29,436 bases of DNA from Prevotellaceae bacterium UBA7028 (lineage in GTDB: Bacteria; Bacteroidota; Bacteroidia; Bacteroidales; Bacteroidaceae). The position numbers and the translations under genes are program-made. The notes beneath the pieces are model-generated. The model made no database searches and had not been told where the DNA came from. It saw only the letters and a list, made by a program, of their open reading frames with translations. The stretch spans positions 1-29,436 of the forward strand of contig DLBF01000194.1 of assembly GCA_002494215.1 (NCBI GenBank), written 5' to 3'. Below, piece after piece: positions 7,735 to 15,354 of this stretch (its first letter is position 1; every line of letters starts with the position of its first letter).

Positions 7735-7787
7735 TCTCTAAACTCTAAACTCTAAACTCTAAACTCTACACTTTACACTCTACACTA
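7735..7787. repeat. Heptanucleotide tandem repeat
   Basis: CTCTAAA recurs with a period of 7 nt about four times (7736-7764) and continues as degenerate units such as CTCTACA and CTTTACA up to the asnA stop codon, which is itself part of the array (7785-7787). On the minus strand it reads as GTTTAGA units. Confidence 0.8.
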
Positions 7788-8822
7788 AATCAGCGTCATC
7801 CCTGCCTCTTTGCACTCCTGACGCATGGTATCGGGCCAGATGCTGGACTGTGTTTCGCCGATGTGAGCCTTGTGCAGCAGAATCATGCACAATCGACTTT
7901 GGCCTATACCGCCTCCAATGCTGAGGGGTAGGGCGTCGCTCAATAGGCGCTGGTGGAAGTACAATTTCTTGCGTTCCTCCTTGCCCTGCAATTTCAGTTG
8001 ACGCTCTAAAGCTTCCTTGTCAACGCGGATACCCATGCTGCTCAGTTCAATGCTACGATTCAGAATGGGATACCAAATTAGCAGGTCGCCGTTCAAACCA
8101 AGGAAACCTTCTTCGTTGAGGGTACTCCAGTCGTCGTAGTCAGGAGCGCGAAGGTCGTGCTCCTTGCCGTCGCTCAGTTTTCCTCCGATACCCATGATGA
8201 AGACAGCACCGTACTTCTTACAGATTAAGTCCTCGCGTTCCTTTGCGGTCTTACCGGGGTACATCTTAGCCAGCTCTTCACTGTGGATGAAGAAAACGTC
8301 CTCAGGCAGGAAGTGCTTCAACTGAGGATAAGTCTCGCAGATATAGAATTCGGTGCGCAGAATGGCGCTGTAGATTTTGTTAACGATCTTCTTCAGGAAA
8401 GCGATGTTGCGGTCTTCCGCAGTTATCACACGCTCCCAGTCCCACTGGTCAACGTACAGGCTGTGTATGTTGTCCATCTCCTCGTCAGCGCGGATGGCAT
8501 TCATGTCCGTAACGATGCCGAATCCAGGCTCGATATTATATTCCGCCAGTGTTACTCGCTTCCATTTAGCCAGAGAGTGAACTACCTCAGCCGTAGCCTC
8601 GTTCATGTCCTTAATGGGGAAGCTAACGGGACGTTCTATGCCGTTTAGATCATCGTTCAGACCCAGTCCTCTCAGTACGAAGAGAGGGGCGGTTACACGG
8701 CGTAGTCTCAGCTCTGTACTCAGGCTGTTCAGGAAGAAGTCCTTTATCTTCTTTATGGCCAACTCGGTCTGCTTCAAATCCAGCAGTGCTTTGTAATTTG
8801 TTGGCTTCAGTAATTTGCTCAT
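7785..8822 (-). CDS. asnA: Aspartate--ammonia ligase (asparagine synthetase A)
   Basis: AsnA makes asparagine from aspartate, ammonia and ATP in the cytoplasm and has a class II aminoacyl-tRNA synthetase fold. The 345-residue length is close to the usual 330-350. Recognisable segments are LLKPTNYKALLDLKQTE at the start, LRLRRVTAPLFV, the substrate segment VDQWDWERVI, IMGIGGKLSDGKEHDLRAPDYDDW, and GGGIGQSRLCM, the class II motif 3-like ATP site. It is the first gene of a minus-strand unit that continues into the TonB receptor, though a hairpin separates them. A TATCTTTG box lies about 40 nt upstream. Confidence 0.96.
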   Translation of the reverse strand: MSKLLKPTNYKALLDLKQTELAIKKIKDFFLNSLSTELRLRRVTAPLFVLRGLGLNDDLNGIERPVSFPIKDMNEATAEVVHSLAKWKRVTLAEYNIEPGFGIVTDMNAIRADEEMDNIHSLYVDQWDWERVITAEDRNIAFLKKIVNKIYSAILRTEFYICETYPQLKHFLPEDVFFIHSEELAKMYPGKTAKEREDLICKKYGAVFIMGIGGKLSDGKEHDLRAPDYDDWSTLNEEGFLGLNGDLLIWYPILNRSIELSSMGIRVDKEALERQLKLQGKEERKKLYFHQRLLSDALPLSIGGGIGQSRLCMILLHKAHIGETQSSIWPDTMRQECKEAGMTLI

Positions 8823-8862
8823 TTTTCTAGCGTATTTTATGTTTTACTGTCAAAAATTGGTG

Positions 8863-8870
8863 CAAAGATA
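8863..8870 (-). promoter_or_regulatory. asnA promoter -7 box
   Basis: TATCTTTG on the minus strand is a perfect TAnnTTTG element about 40 nt upstream of the asnA ATG. No TTTG is found at the ideal distance upstream. Confidence 0.58.
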
Positions 8871-9153
8871 CAAATTTTCTCTCATTATGACATGTGTTTG
8901 GTAAATTTTCTTTGTTTTTTTGCTTTTCTTGTTGTTGTGCTTTCTTGTTGTTAATATGTTATCAAGGATAATAGGGTAGGTTGCGCCTTAGTATTTTCGG
9001 ACAAGAGAAAGGCCGTTTCACTGAGAGTAACATGCCGTTTTGCTCAAAGAGAAAGGCCGTATCTCTTGATGATACTTTAGGAAGACATATCTTACGATTT
9101 TCTTATGGCAGTAGCTTATTTTTCTTATCAAAGATAAAATTCAAGAAAAACAA
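8871..9153. other. Intergenic region between the divergent asnA and B12 operons
   Basis: About 280 bp without a credible gene. It holds a T-rich tract (about 8905-8950) and a three-copy 22-nt tandem repeat (9002-9067). The plus-strand frame open from 8981 crosses both the promoter and the riboswitch and is not considered coding. Confidence 0.6.
9002..9067. repeat. Three tandem copies of a 22-nt GCCGT repeat
   Basis: GCCGT occurs at 9012, 9034 and 9056, exactly 22 nt apart. Copies one (9002-9023) and three (9046-9067) share AGAGAAAGGCCGT. The middle copy (9024-9045) is diverged but keeps AGAG and GCCGTTT at the same phase. The array ends about 87 nt before the riboswitch promoter. Confidence 0.75.
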
Positions 9154-9185
9154 TTTGGAGATGTCAGTAAAACATTTTATCTTTG
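9154..9185 (+). promoter_or_regulatory. Promoter of the cobalamin-uptake operon
   Basis: TTTG (9154-9157), a 20-nt spacer and TATCTTTG (9178-9185) form a complete Bacteroidetes promoter. Transcription would start near 9191, so the riboswitch forms the very 5' end of the message. Confidence 0.8.
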
Positions 9186-9186
9186 C

Positions 9187-9310
9187 GGTGATTTTGTGTC
9201 AGAGGAATGCCAGTGAAAGTCTGGAACTGTCCCGCAACTGTGAGTCCGAAAGGATAAGTCAGAGTATCTGCCACAAGATTCCCAGAGAGTGGGAAATAAC
9301 GCGAGGACGA
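9187..9310 (+). ncRNA. Cobalamin riboswitch
   Basis: The leader contains the conserved core AATGCCAGTGAAAGTCTGG, then AACTGTCCCGCAACTGTGA (9225-9243), and the B12-box-like AAGTCAGAGTATCTGCC (9256-9272). TTGTG near the 5' end can pair with CACAA after the box to close the aptamer. A 6-bp hairpin (TTCCCA 9279-9284 with TGGGAA 9290-9295) follows. GCGAGGAC at 9301-9308 is complementary to GTCCCGC (9229-9235) with one bulge, a possible long-range pairing linking ligand state to the ribosome site 30 nt downstream. By family knowledge adenosylcobalamin binding lowers expression. No T-run follows the hairpin, so translational control is more likely than termination (inference). Confidence 0.93.
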
Positions 9311-9341
9311 TAATTAAAACTAACAAAAATATTAAGGAAAG

Positions 9342-10103
9342 ATGAAAAAACTTGGGATTTTAGCAAGCCTGCTCTGCGCAGGAATGGCTTTCACAGCATG
9401 TGATAGTAATGATTCTGACTTCAACCCCAGTACAGAACAAGAGCAGACACAGACAGTATCTTTCGAGGGCTCTTATTGGGATGCCTTGATTGATAATCCA
9501 CAGTATAATGGTACCCTGCTTTACGGTCCTGATGCCAAGAACTATTTCTGGTGCGACGAGGCTACTCAGTTATGTGGCTATATGACCAATGCTTGGGGCG
9601 GTACGTTCGGCTTTTCTGAAGGCGGCTCTGCCATTAGTAATTACATTGACGAGAATATAGACGAGCCCAGAAGCTTCGATGTACAGTTGGCTGTTCCTGT
9701 TAAGAACGGAAGTAATAATTTCGCGGTTGTGTTCTGTAACGCTGGTATGAAGTTTGCTGACCAGAAGGCTCGCGTCATCAAGTCAATGGATATCATCGGT
9801 ACCACTTATTTCTTGTCTGTTGCCAAAAATGGTGATGGTAATGATTTTGCTAAGCCCTTAACATCAATTGGCGATTTCTGTAATGTTGAGATTACAGGCT
9901 ACAAGAACCAGCAGGCTACGGGTACGTTGCAAGTTACCTTGGCACAAGATGGTGGTTTCCTTGATAAGTGGTTTACCGCTGACATGACAGCCCTGGGTGC
10001 TGTAGATAGTCTGAGCTTCACCATGGATGGTAGTGATAAGGGTGGTTATGGCTTGAATACACCTGCTTACTTTGCCATTGATAACGTTGTAGTTAAGAAA
10101 TAA
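9342..10103 (+). CDS. DUF4465-like surface lipoprotein, first gene of the B12 operon
   Basis: The 253-residue protein has a lipoprotein signal peptide with lipobox FTAC and Cys at residue 20, followed by an acidic stretch (DSNDSDFNPSTEQEQ) of the kind that sends Bacteroidetes lipoproteins to the surface. The mature part begins FEGSYWDALIDNPQYNG and ends FAIDNVVVKK, with GYMTNAWGGTFGFSEGGSAISNY in between, resembling DUF4465 jelly-roll proteins. An AAGGAAAG purine tract precedes the ATG. As the first gene behind the riboswitch it is probably an accessory cobamide-capture protein, comparable in role to BtuH of Bacteroides. I cannot confirm homology to BtuH, and no binding residues are assigned. 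Confidence 0.78.
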   Translation: MKKLGILASLLCAGMAFTACDSNDSDFNPSTEQEQTQTVSFEGSYWDALIDNPQYNGTLLYGPDAKNYFWCDEATQLCGYMTNAWGGTFGFSEGGSAISNYIDENIDEPRSFDVQLAVPVKNGSNNFAVVFCNAGMKFADQKARVIKSMDIIGTTYFLSVAKNGDGNDFAKPLTSIGDFCNVEITGYKNQQATGTLQVTLAQDGGFLDKWFTADMTALGAVDSLSFTMDGSDKGGYGLNTPAYFAIDNVVVKK

Positions 10104-10146
10104 AAAGACTTCTTTACGGCCAGCCCTTTATGAGGCGCGGCTATAA

Positions 10147-12192
10147 ATGGAAAGAATGGTTAAGTTTAAAGAAACGTGCATGCTGCTGTTGGCCATGGTG
10201 CTGATGGCAGCATGCTCTGGTTTAGAAGGTAGCGAGAATGGCGGCCCTGATCCGGGCACGGACCCTGTGGTGCCTGTAGATCCTGCTGCTGATGGCGGTG
10301 TGCTTATCCTGTGCGAAGGTAATTTCAACGCAGGAAATAGTACGCTTTCTTATTACAGCCCAACCGAGAAGAAGGTAGAGAACGGGGTCTTTCGTCGGGT
10401 GAATGGTATACCCTTGGGTGATACGGGACAGAGTATCAGCATCTTTGACGGAAAGGTCTTTATAACCGTGGAGAACTCGGGTGTTATATGGGCTTTGGAC
10501 GAGAAGACCTTCAAGGTGAAGGGGCGTCTGACGGCTACGTCCTCCAATCACATCATCAATCCCCGTTATATACATAAGGTTTACAAAGACAAAGCCTATG
10601 TTACAGACCTCTTCTCGCCGTACATTAATATCTTCGACCCTCAGACCATGGAGTACAAGGGTAGCATCAGTGTAGAGGGTATCAGCTTGAACGGCTATTC
10701 CTCTACGGAAGAGATGGTGCAGTACGACAAGTATGTGTTTGTGAACTGCTGGTCGTACAGCAAGAAGATTCTGGTAATTGACTCCGAGAAAGACCAACTG
10801 GTTAATACCATCGAGCTGGACAGCTGGCAACCCAAGAGTATGGTGGTTGACGACCTGGGGCAACTGTGGGTAATTACCGATGGTGGCTATAAGATGACAG
10901 GTGAGGGCTTTGGCGACAATATTCCACATCTGTATCGCATAGATGCCTTGAGTCAACGCATAGAGTTGGATATACCGCTTGGCACAGATCAGTCTAATGT
11001 GCAGTTGGCCCTTAGCAGTAATAAAGAGGTGCTTTACATTCTGAACAACGACCTCTACCGTATGAAGGTGACAGACGAGACTTTTCCATCGACACCTTTC
11101 ATAAAGGCACCCGTCAGCAATGGAAAACAAAACTTCTTGTATGGCGTAGGTGTAAATCCCGTGAACGACGAGGTGTATGTAGCTGATGCCATAGACTACA
11201 GTCAGAGCGGTGTGGTATATAGGTACAATTCCCAAGGGCAGCTCTTAGATCAATTCCGTGTGGGCATCACACCCAACCACTTTGCTTTCTGTAAGAAAAC
11301 GGATGCCGAGATTGGGGATGATACCACAGAAGAGCCGGAGGACGACCCAGCTTTGGTGAGCAAAGTCTTTGAATACATGCCTGCTCCTGGTATTATGGTT
11401 AATGGTTATAGCATCGTAGGTGACTTTATCTGGGATGGTGCTACCATGCAGGAGGCTTGTGACCGTGCGTTGAGGCACTTCCGTAAAAAGTATATGGTAA
11501 GTCTGGGGGCTCAAGGTGGCTATCTGGTAGCAGGCTTCGACCATAATGTGCGTAACAGTCAGGGAGATTATGATCTGGTCATCAAGGGTAATCCTTTCAA
11601 CTATCAATCGGAGCCTGGTATTATTTGGGTGATGAAGGATGAGAATGGAGACGGACTCCCCAACGATACTTGGTATGAACTGAAGGGTAGTGAGTATGGC
11701 ACAGAGAACGAGACGCTTGATTATGCCATTACGTATTACAAGCCTACAGCTCCCGAGCAGGATATAGAATGGACAGACAACCAGGGCGGCAGTGGCATTG
11801 TTCCATATATGAAGACATGGAACCAGCATCCCTCGTATTGGCAGGACTGGGTTCCGACGGAACGCGATGGTCAAGGACGTGAGTATCGTACCTATTATGG
11901 GTCACGACTGAAGGATATGCACACCTACGAGAATGGTTATAGCAACGAACCTCCCTACCCATGGGGATATGCCGACAATATGGGATCGGATTACTTTGTG
12001 AATACCAAGTTCAATGCCAACATGGCGATGGGATATTACAAGATCTGCAATGCTGTGAAAGCTGACGGTCAACCTGCTAATCTGGATTATATCAACTTTG
12101 TTAAGGTGCAGACGGCACAGACAGGCTGCACGCCTAATTTGGGCGAGATTAGTACCGAAGTGTACGGCATCTGGGATTATCATCTAAAATAG
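10147..12192 (+). CDS. BtuG-like beta-propeller surface lipoprotein fused to a second B12-locus surface domain
   Basis: The lipobox LMAAC (Cys23) is followed by a Gly/Pro/Asp-rich spacer. Residues about 48-383 form a YncE/DUF5074-type seven-bladed propeller (GGVLILCEGNFNAGNSTLSYY, INIFDPQTMEYKG, RYNSQGQLLDQFRVG), the fold of BtuG, which binds cobalamin very tightly at the surface and caps BtuB. An acidic linker (about 386-400) joins it to a C-terminal domain of about 280 residues: VFEYMPAPGIMVNG, GGYLVAGFDHNV, WVMKDENGDGLPNDTWYELKG. That domain resembles separate 'cell surface proteins' in Bacteroides B12 loci and has a DxNxDG calcium-loop-like motif. BtuG alone is about 380 residues, so 681 indicates a fusion. 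The ATG at 10156 is an alternative start. Confidence 0.85.
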   Translation: MERMVKFKETCMLLLAMVLMAACSGLEGSENGGPDPGTDPVVPVDPAADGGVLILCEGNFNAGNSTLSYYSPTEKKVENGVFRRVNGIPLGDTGQSISIFDGKVFITVENSGVIWALDEKTFKVKGRLTATSSNHIINPRYIHKVYKDKAYVTDLFSPYINIFDPQTMEYKGSISVEGISLNGYSSTEEMVQYDKYVFVNCWSYSKKILVIDSEKDQLVNTIELDSWQPKSMVVDDLGQLWVITDGGYKMTGEGFGDNIPHLYRIDALSQRIELDIPLGTDQSNVQLALSSNKEVLYILNNDLYRMKVTDETFPSTPFIKAPVSNGKQNFLYGVGVNPVNDEVYVADAIDYSQSGVVYRYNSQGQLLDQFRVGITPNHFAFCKKTDAEIGDDTTEEPEDDPALVSKVFEYMPAPGIMVNGYSIVGDFIWDGATMQEACDRALRHFRKKYMVSLGAQGGYLVAGFDHNVRNSQGDYDLVIKGNPFNYQSEPGIIWVMKDENGDGLPNDTWYELKGSEYGTENETLDYAITYYKPTAPEQDIEWTDNQGGSGIVPYMKTWNQHPSYWQDWVPTERDGQGREYRTYYGSRLKDMHTYENGYSNEPPYPWGYADNMGSDYFVNTKFNANMAMGYYKICNAVKADGQPANLDYINFVKVQTAQTGCTPNLGEISTEVYGIWDYHLK

Positions 12193-12232
12193 AATCCCGC
12201 TCCCTTTCCTTGCTGAGGAGAGAGTTTTGTAT

Positions 12233-14254
12233 ATGAGAAAGATATTTCTGATTATATTGGTTATGATGATTCTTCCCCAAAGAAGGGGAGGAGGACTATA
12301 TGCTCAAGAAGAGAAGCGTCTGAAAGAGGTGCAGGTTTCCGCTTTGCATCGTTTGATGGATACCGGTATACAGATGACAAAACTGGATACCTTGGCTCTT
12401 CGCGAGAATATATCACTCTCTATGGCCGATGTTCTTTCGCAACATTCTACACTCTTCATAAAAAGCTATGGAAGGGCTACGGAATCTACAGCTGAATTCC
12501 GTGGTACTTCGCCCAGCCATACACAGGTTCTCTGGAATGGCTTGCGTATTAACTCACCGATGCTGGGAACAATGGACTTCAGTACTATCCCTTCCTTCTT
12601 TGTCGATGAGGCCAATCTGTACCACGGTGCCAGCAGTATCAATCTTACTGGTGGCGGATTGGGCGGTGCCGTTGAACTGAAGACCAAGCCCATAACAACG
12701 GAGGGTACAGCCTTGCAGTACATTCAGGGAATCGGTTCATATAAGACCTTCGACCAGTTCCTCCGTGCCACTCATGCCACGGAACATTGGAGCACCAGCA
12801 CCAGGGTGGTGTATAGCCGGTCGGACAACGATTTCATGTACACTAACTACGACAAGATGGTTGATGGGACTCATCCGCGCGAACGTAACAAGAGCGGGTA
12901 TTTCCAGGATCTACATGCCCTGCAGGATGTCTATTATAACGACCTAAATGGCAATCGCCTGGGCCTGATGTTGTGGTACTCTCACACTAAGAGGGGATTA
13001 CCTTTCCTGAGCGTCGACTATAAGGAAGATACGGACTTTACGAACGAACAGGTCTTTAATACCATGCGAGCTGTGATGGCATGGGACCATACGGTTCAGA
13101 AATGGAAGGCTGGCATGAAACTTGGCTATCAGTATCAGGATATGGCCTATGACTATTTTACCACTTACGGTAATCGTCGGACGGATATCACCAATAGCCT
13201 AAGTTATACCAACATGGCTTTCCTGCAGACCAGTGCAGATTATATGCCCTCTGAACATTGGCTTTTACAAGGCAACTCTGAGCTGTCGTACAATCATGTG
13301 CGTAGTTACGATAAGAGTCCTTTCCACTTTGGCGATAACTACCGCCTGGGTAGAATGGAGGGCAATCTGTCTCTGAAGGCGCGTTGGCGTCCCATAAAGC
13401 CACTCTCCTTTGCCCTGATTCTGCGTGAGGAATTTTACAAGGATTACTTTGTACCCCTTATCCCCGCTTTCTTTGTGGAGTATCATATTCCTGTCAATTT
13501 GTCCTCTAACGGAGATGCAAGGAAGGGACTTTACCTGAAAGCATCCGTTGCACGTAACTATCGTTACCCATCAATGGATGACCTCTACTATCAGCCTGGT
13601 GGAAATCCTAACCTAAAGCCCGAGGAAGGGTTTACCTATGATGGAGGAGTGGAATTTGTTTTTCCCTTGGAGCATCTTACTCTAAAGGGTAATGTCAGTG
13701 CTTTTGATTCCTACATAAACGATTGGATTCAATGGCTTCCCAATCCAAGAGGTTTTTGGGAGCCTAACAACCTGAAGAAGGTTCATAATTATGGCGTGGA
13801 GATGAATTTACAGGCTGACTGGCATTTTGCCGCCAATTGGAAACTTCATACCACCGGCAACTATGCCTATACGCCATCTGTGAACAAAGGAGAGCCTCTG
13901 AACAATAATGACCAATCCTATGGTAAGCAGCTTTGCTATGTGCCAGTTCATCAGGCCAATGTGTGTGCCGGCGTCAGTTGGAAGACATGGTGCTTCACCT
14001 GGAAGTGGAACTATTATAGCGAACGCTTCACTACCACCAGCAACGAGGTAGATTTGATAACTGGCAGGCTGAAACCTTATTATATGTCGGACGTTTCATT
14101 GGAGAAACGCTTCCAGTGGCGCAAGGTGCATGCTTCCATCAAGGGCGTAGTCAATAATATTCTGGGAACGGAATATGTAACGGTACTCTCTCATCCCATG
14201 GCACCCAGAAACTTTGAAGTATTCTTTGAAATTTATCCACAATGGAGACATTAA
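12233..14254 (+). CDS. btuB: TonB-dependent cobalamin receptor, BtuB type
   Basis: This 673-residue outer-membrane transporter carries cobalamin into the periplasm using TonB energy. KEVQVSA near the mature N-terminus is a TonB-box-like segment. The plug follows with MADVLSQHSTLFIKSYGRATESTAEFRGTS, TQVLWNGLRINSPMLGTMDFSTIP and GASSINLTGGGLGGAVELKTK, and the beta barrel ends in a terminal aromatic strand (FEVFFEIYPQWRH). The start is ATG 12233; a TTG six nt upstream is open but unnecessary, and GAGGAGAG precedes it. The signal peptide is odd: its hydrophobic run is interrupted by PQRRGGG before LYAQ, at a DNA hairpin. The riboswitch, BtuG-like partner and btuFCD support cobamide as ligand. The stop overlaps btuF by 13 nt. 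Confidence 0.92.
   Translation: MRKIFLIILVMMILPQRRGGGLYAQEEKRLKEVQVSALHRLMDTGIQMTKLDTLALRENISLSMADVLSQHSTLFIKSYGRATESTAEFRGTSPSHTQVLWNGLRINSPMLGTMDFSTIPSFFVDEANLYHGASSINLTGGGLGGAVELKTKPITTEGTALQYIQGIGSYKTFDQFLRATHATEHWSTSTRVVYSRSDNDFMYTNYDKMVDGTHPRERNKSGYFQDLHALQDVYYNDLNGNRLGLMLWYSHTKRGLPFLSVDYKEDTDFTNEQVFNTMRAVMAWDHTVQKWKAGMKLGYQYQDMAYDYFTTYGNRRTDITNSLSYTNMAFLQTSADYMPSEHWLLQGNSELSYNHVRSYDKSPFHFGDNYRLGRMEGNLSLKARWRPIKPLSFALILREEFYKDYFVPLIPAFFVEYHIPVNLSSNGDARKGLYLKASVARNYRYPSMDDLYYQPGGNPNLKPEEGFTYDGGVEFVFPLEHLTLKGNVSAFDSYINDWIQWLPNPRGFWEPNNLKKVHNYGVEMNLQADWHFAANWKLHTTGNYAYTPSVNKGEPLNNNDQSYGKQLCYVPVHQANVCAGVSWKTWCFTWKWNYYSERFTTTSNEVDLITGRLKPYYMSDVSLEKRFQWRKVHASIKGVVNNILGTEYVTVLSHPMAPRNFEVFFEIYPQWRH
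12272..12291 (+). repeat. C-rich/G-rich hairpin inside the btuB signal-peptide codons
   Basis: CTTCCCC (12272-12278) pairs with GGGGAGG (12285-12291, one G-U pair) around AAAGAA. The segment encodes the PQRRGGG interruption. It resembles the hairpin at 16373-16389 in shape: a pyrimidine-rich arm, a short A-containing loop and a purine-rich arm. A link to dispersed Bacteroidetes repeats is suspected only. Confidence 0.5.
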
Positions 14255-15354
14255 GAAAACATATCGTTATATCATTATGTCGTTATTCAGTTATAACGAT
14301 GCTCTTATTCCTTGTCGCATGCGGCAACAAGACAAAGCAGGCAGAAGGTGAAGGTGATACCATCCCCATGCGTTATGCTCGCAATCTGACTATCGTGGAA
14401 TATCCAGACTATACCCAAGTTACTATTCGTAATCCTTGGGATACTACCCGTGTGTTGAACTCCTATACGCTGGTAAGGGAGAAGCAAGGCCGGAAGGGCG
14501 AGGTGGTGGTGCCTCTGAAGAATGCTGCCGTCTTTACGTCCGTCCATTGCTCTCTGCTGATGGAGCTAGGATGCCAGGAGTGTATTGGCGGTATCTGCGA
14601 ACCGGAATACATTCACATTCCCTATGTTCATGAGGGTTTAAAGGAGGGAAGAATCATCGAACTGGGCAATGGTATGGAGCCCAATTTGGAGCGTATCATG
14701 GCCTTGCAGCCCGATGCCATTATGCTGAGTCCCTTTGAGAACAGCGGTGGGTATGGAAGACTGGAGCGTATGGGAATTCCCATCATAGAATGTGCCGAGT
14801 ATATGGAAGGTACTCCTTTGGGTAGAGCTGAATGGATAAGATTCTACGGACGTCTCTTTGGTAAAGCGGAACTAGTGGACAGTTTGTTCCTTCAGACGGA
14901 ACGCTCTTATCTTCGTTTGAAGGAGGCAGCCTCAAAGGCAAAGCAGAAACCTCGTCTGATTTGCGAAACGCCACAAAGCGGCTATTGGTATGTGCCTGGC
15001 GGGCAGAGTACGATGGGCATTTTGTATCAGGATGCTGGTGCCGATTATCTGTTCCACGACTTAGAGGGGTCGGGCAGTACAGCCCTCAGTATAGAGCGTG
15101 TGTTGGACAGAGCCCTGACATCACAGGTATGGCTTGTGAAACATCACGGCAAACTCAGCAGGGAGCAGATTGTTCAGGATGTTCCTGCCCTGCGTAACAT
15201 ACCGGCCAAGATATGGCTATGCGATACCTTCAGCAGTTGTTTCTACGAAGAGACCCCTTTCCATCCCGACCTTTTATTAGGAAATCTTATTCAGATTTTA
15301 CATCCGGAACTTGGTATTAAGGAGGAAAAAGCGTACTTTTGTCCCTTGGAATGA
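14242..15354 (+). CDS. btuF: Cobalamin-binding periplasmic lipoprotein of the ABC importer
   Basis: The 370-residue protein has a lipoprotein signal (LLFLVACGNK, Cys27), so it is probably tethered to the inner membrane facing the periplasm. The fold is the TroA/BtuF type, two lobes joined by a helix. AVFTSVHCSLLMELGCQECIGG and PNLERIMALQPDAIMLSPFE belong to the first lobe, and GGQSTMGILYQDAGADYLF plus ALSIERVLDRALTSQVWLV to the second. It hands cobamide to BtuCD. It overlaps the btuB stop by 13 nt in another frame and overlaps btuC by ATGA, so all three are translated together. Substrate identity rests on the riboswitch and neighbours; the same family also binds haem and siderophores. Confidence 0.9.
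   Translation: METLRKHIVISLCRYSVITMLLFLVACGNKTKQAEGEGDTIPMRYARNLTIVEYPDYTQVTIRNPWDTTRVLNSYTLVREKQGRKGEVVVPLKNAAVFTSVHCSLLMELGCQECIGGICEPEYIHIPYVHEGLKEGRIIELGNGMEPNLERIMALQPDAIMLSPFENSGGYGRLERMGIPIIECAEYMEGTPLGRAEWIRFYGRLFGKAELVDSLFLQTERSYLRLKEAASKAKQKPRLICETPQSGYWYVPGGQSTMGILYQDAGADYLFHDLEGSGSTALSIERVLDRALTSQVWLVKHHGKLSREQIVQDVPALRNIPAKIWLCDTFSSCFYEETPFHPDLLLGNLIQILHPELGIKEEKAYFCPLE

Noticed and set aside
8981..9313. 110-residue plus-strand coding frame
   Set aside because: It crosses the 22-nt repeats, the B12 promoter and the whole cobalamin riboswitch, and shows no family resemblance.
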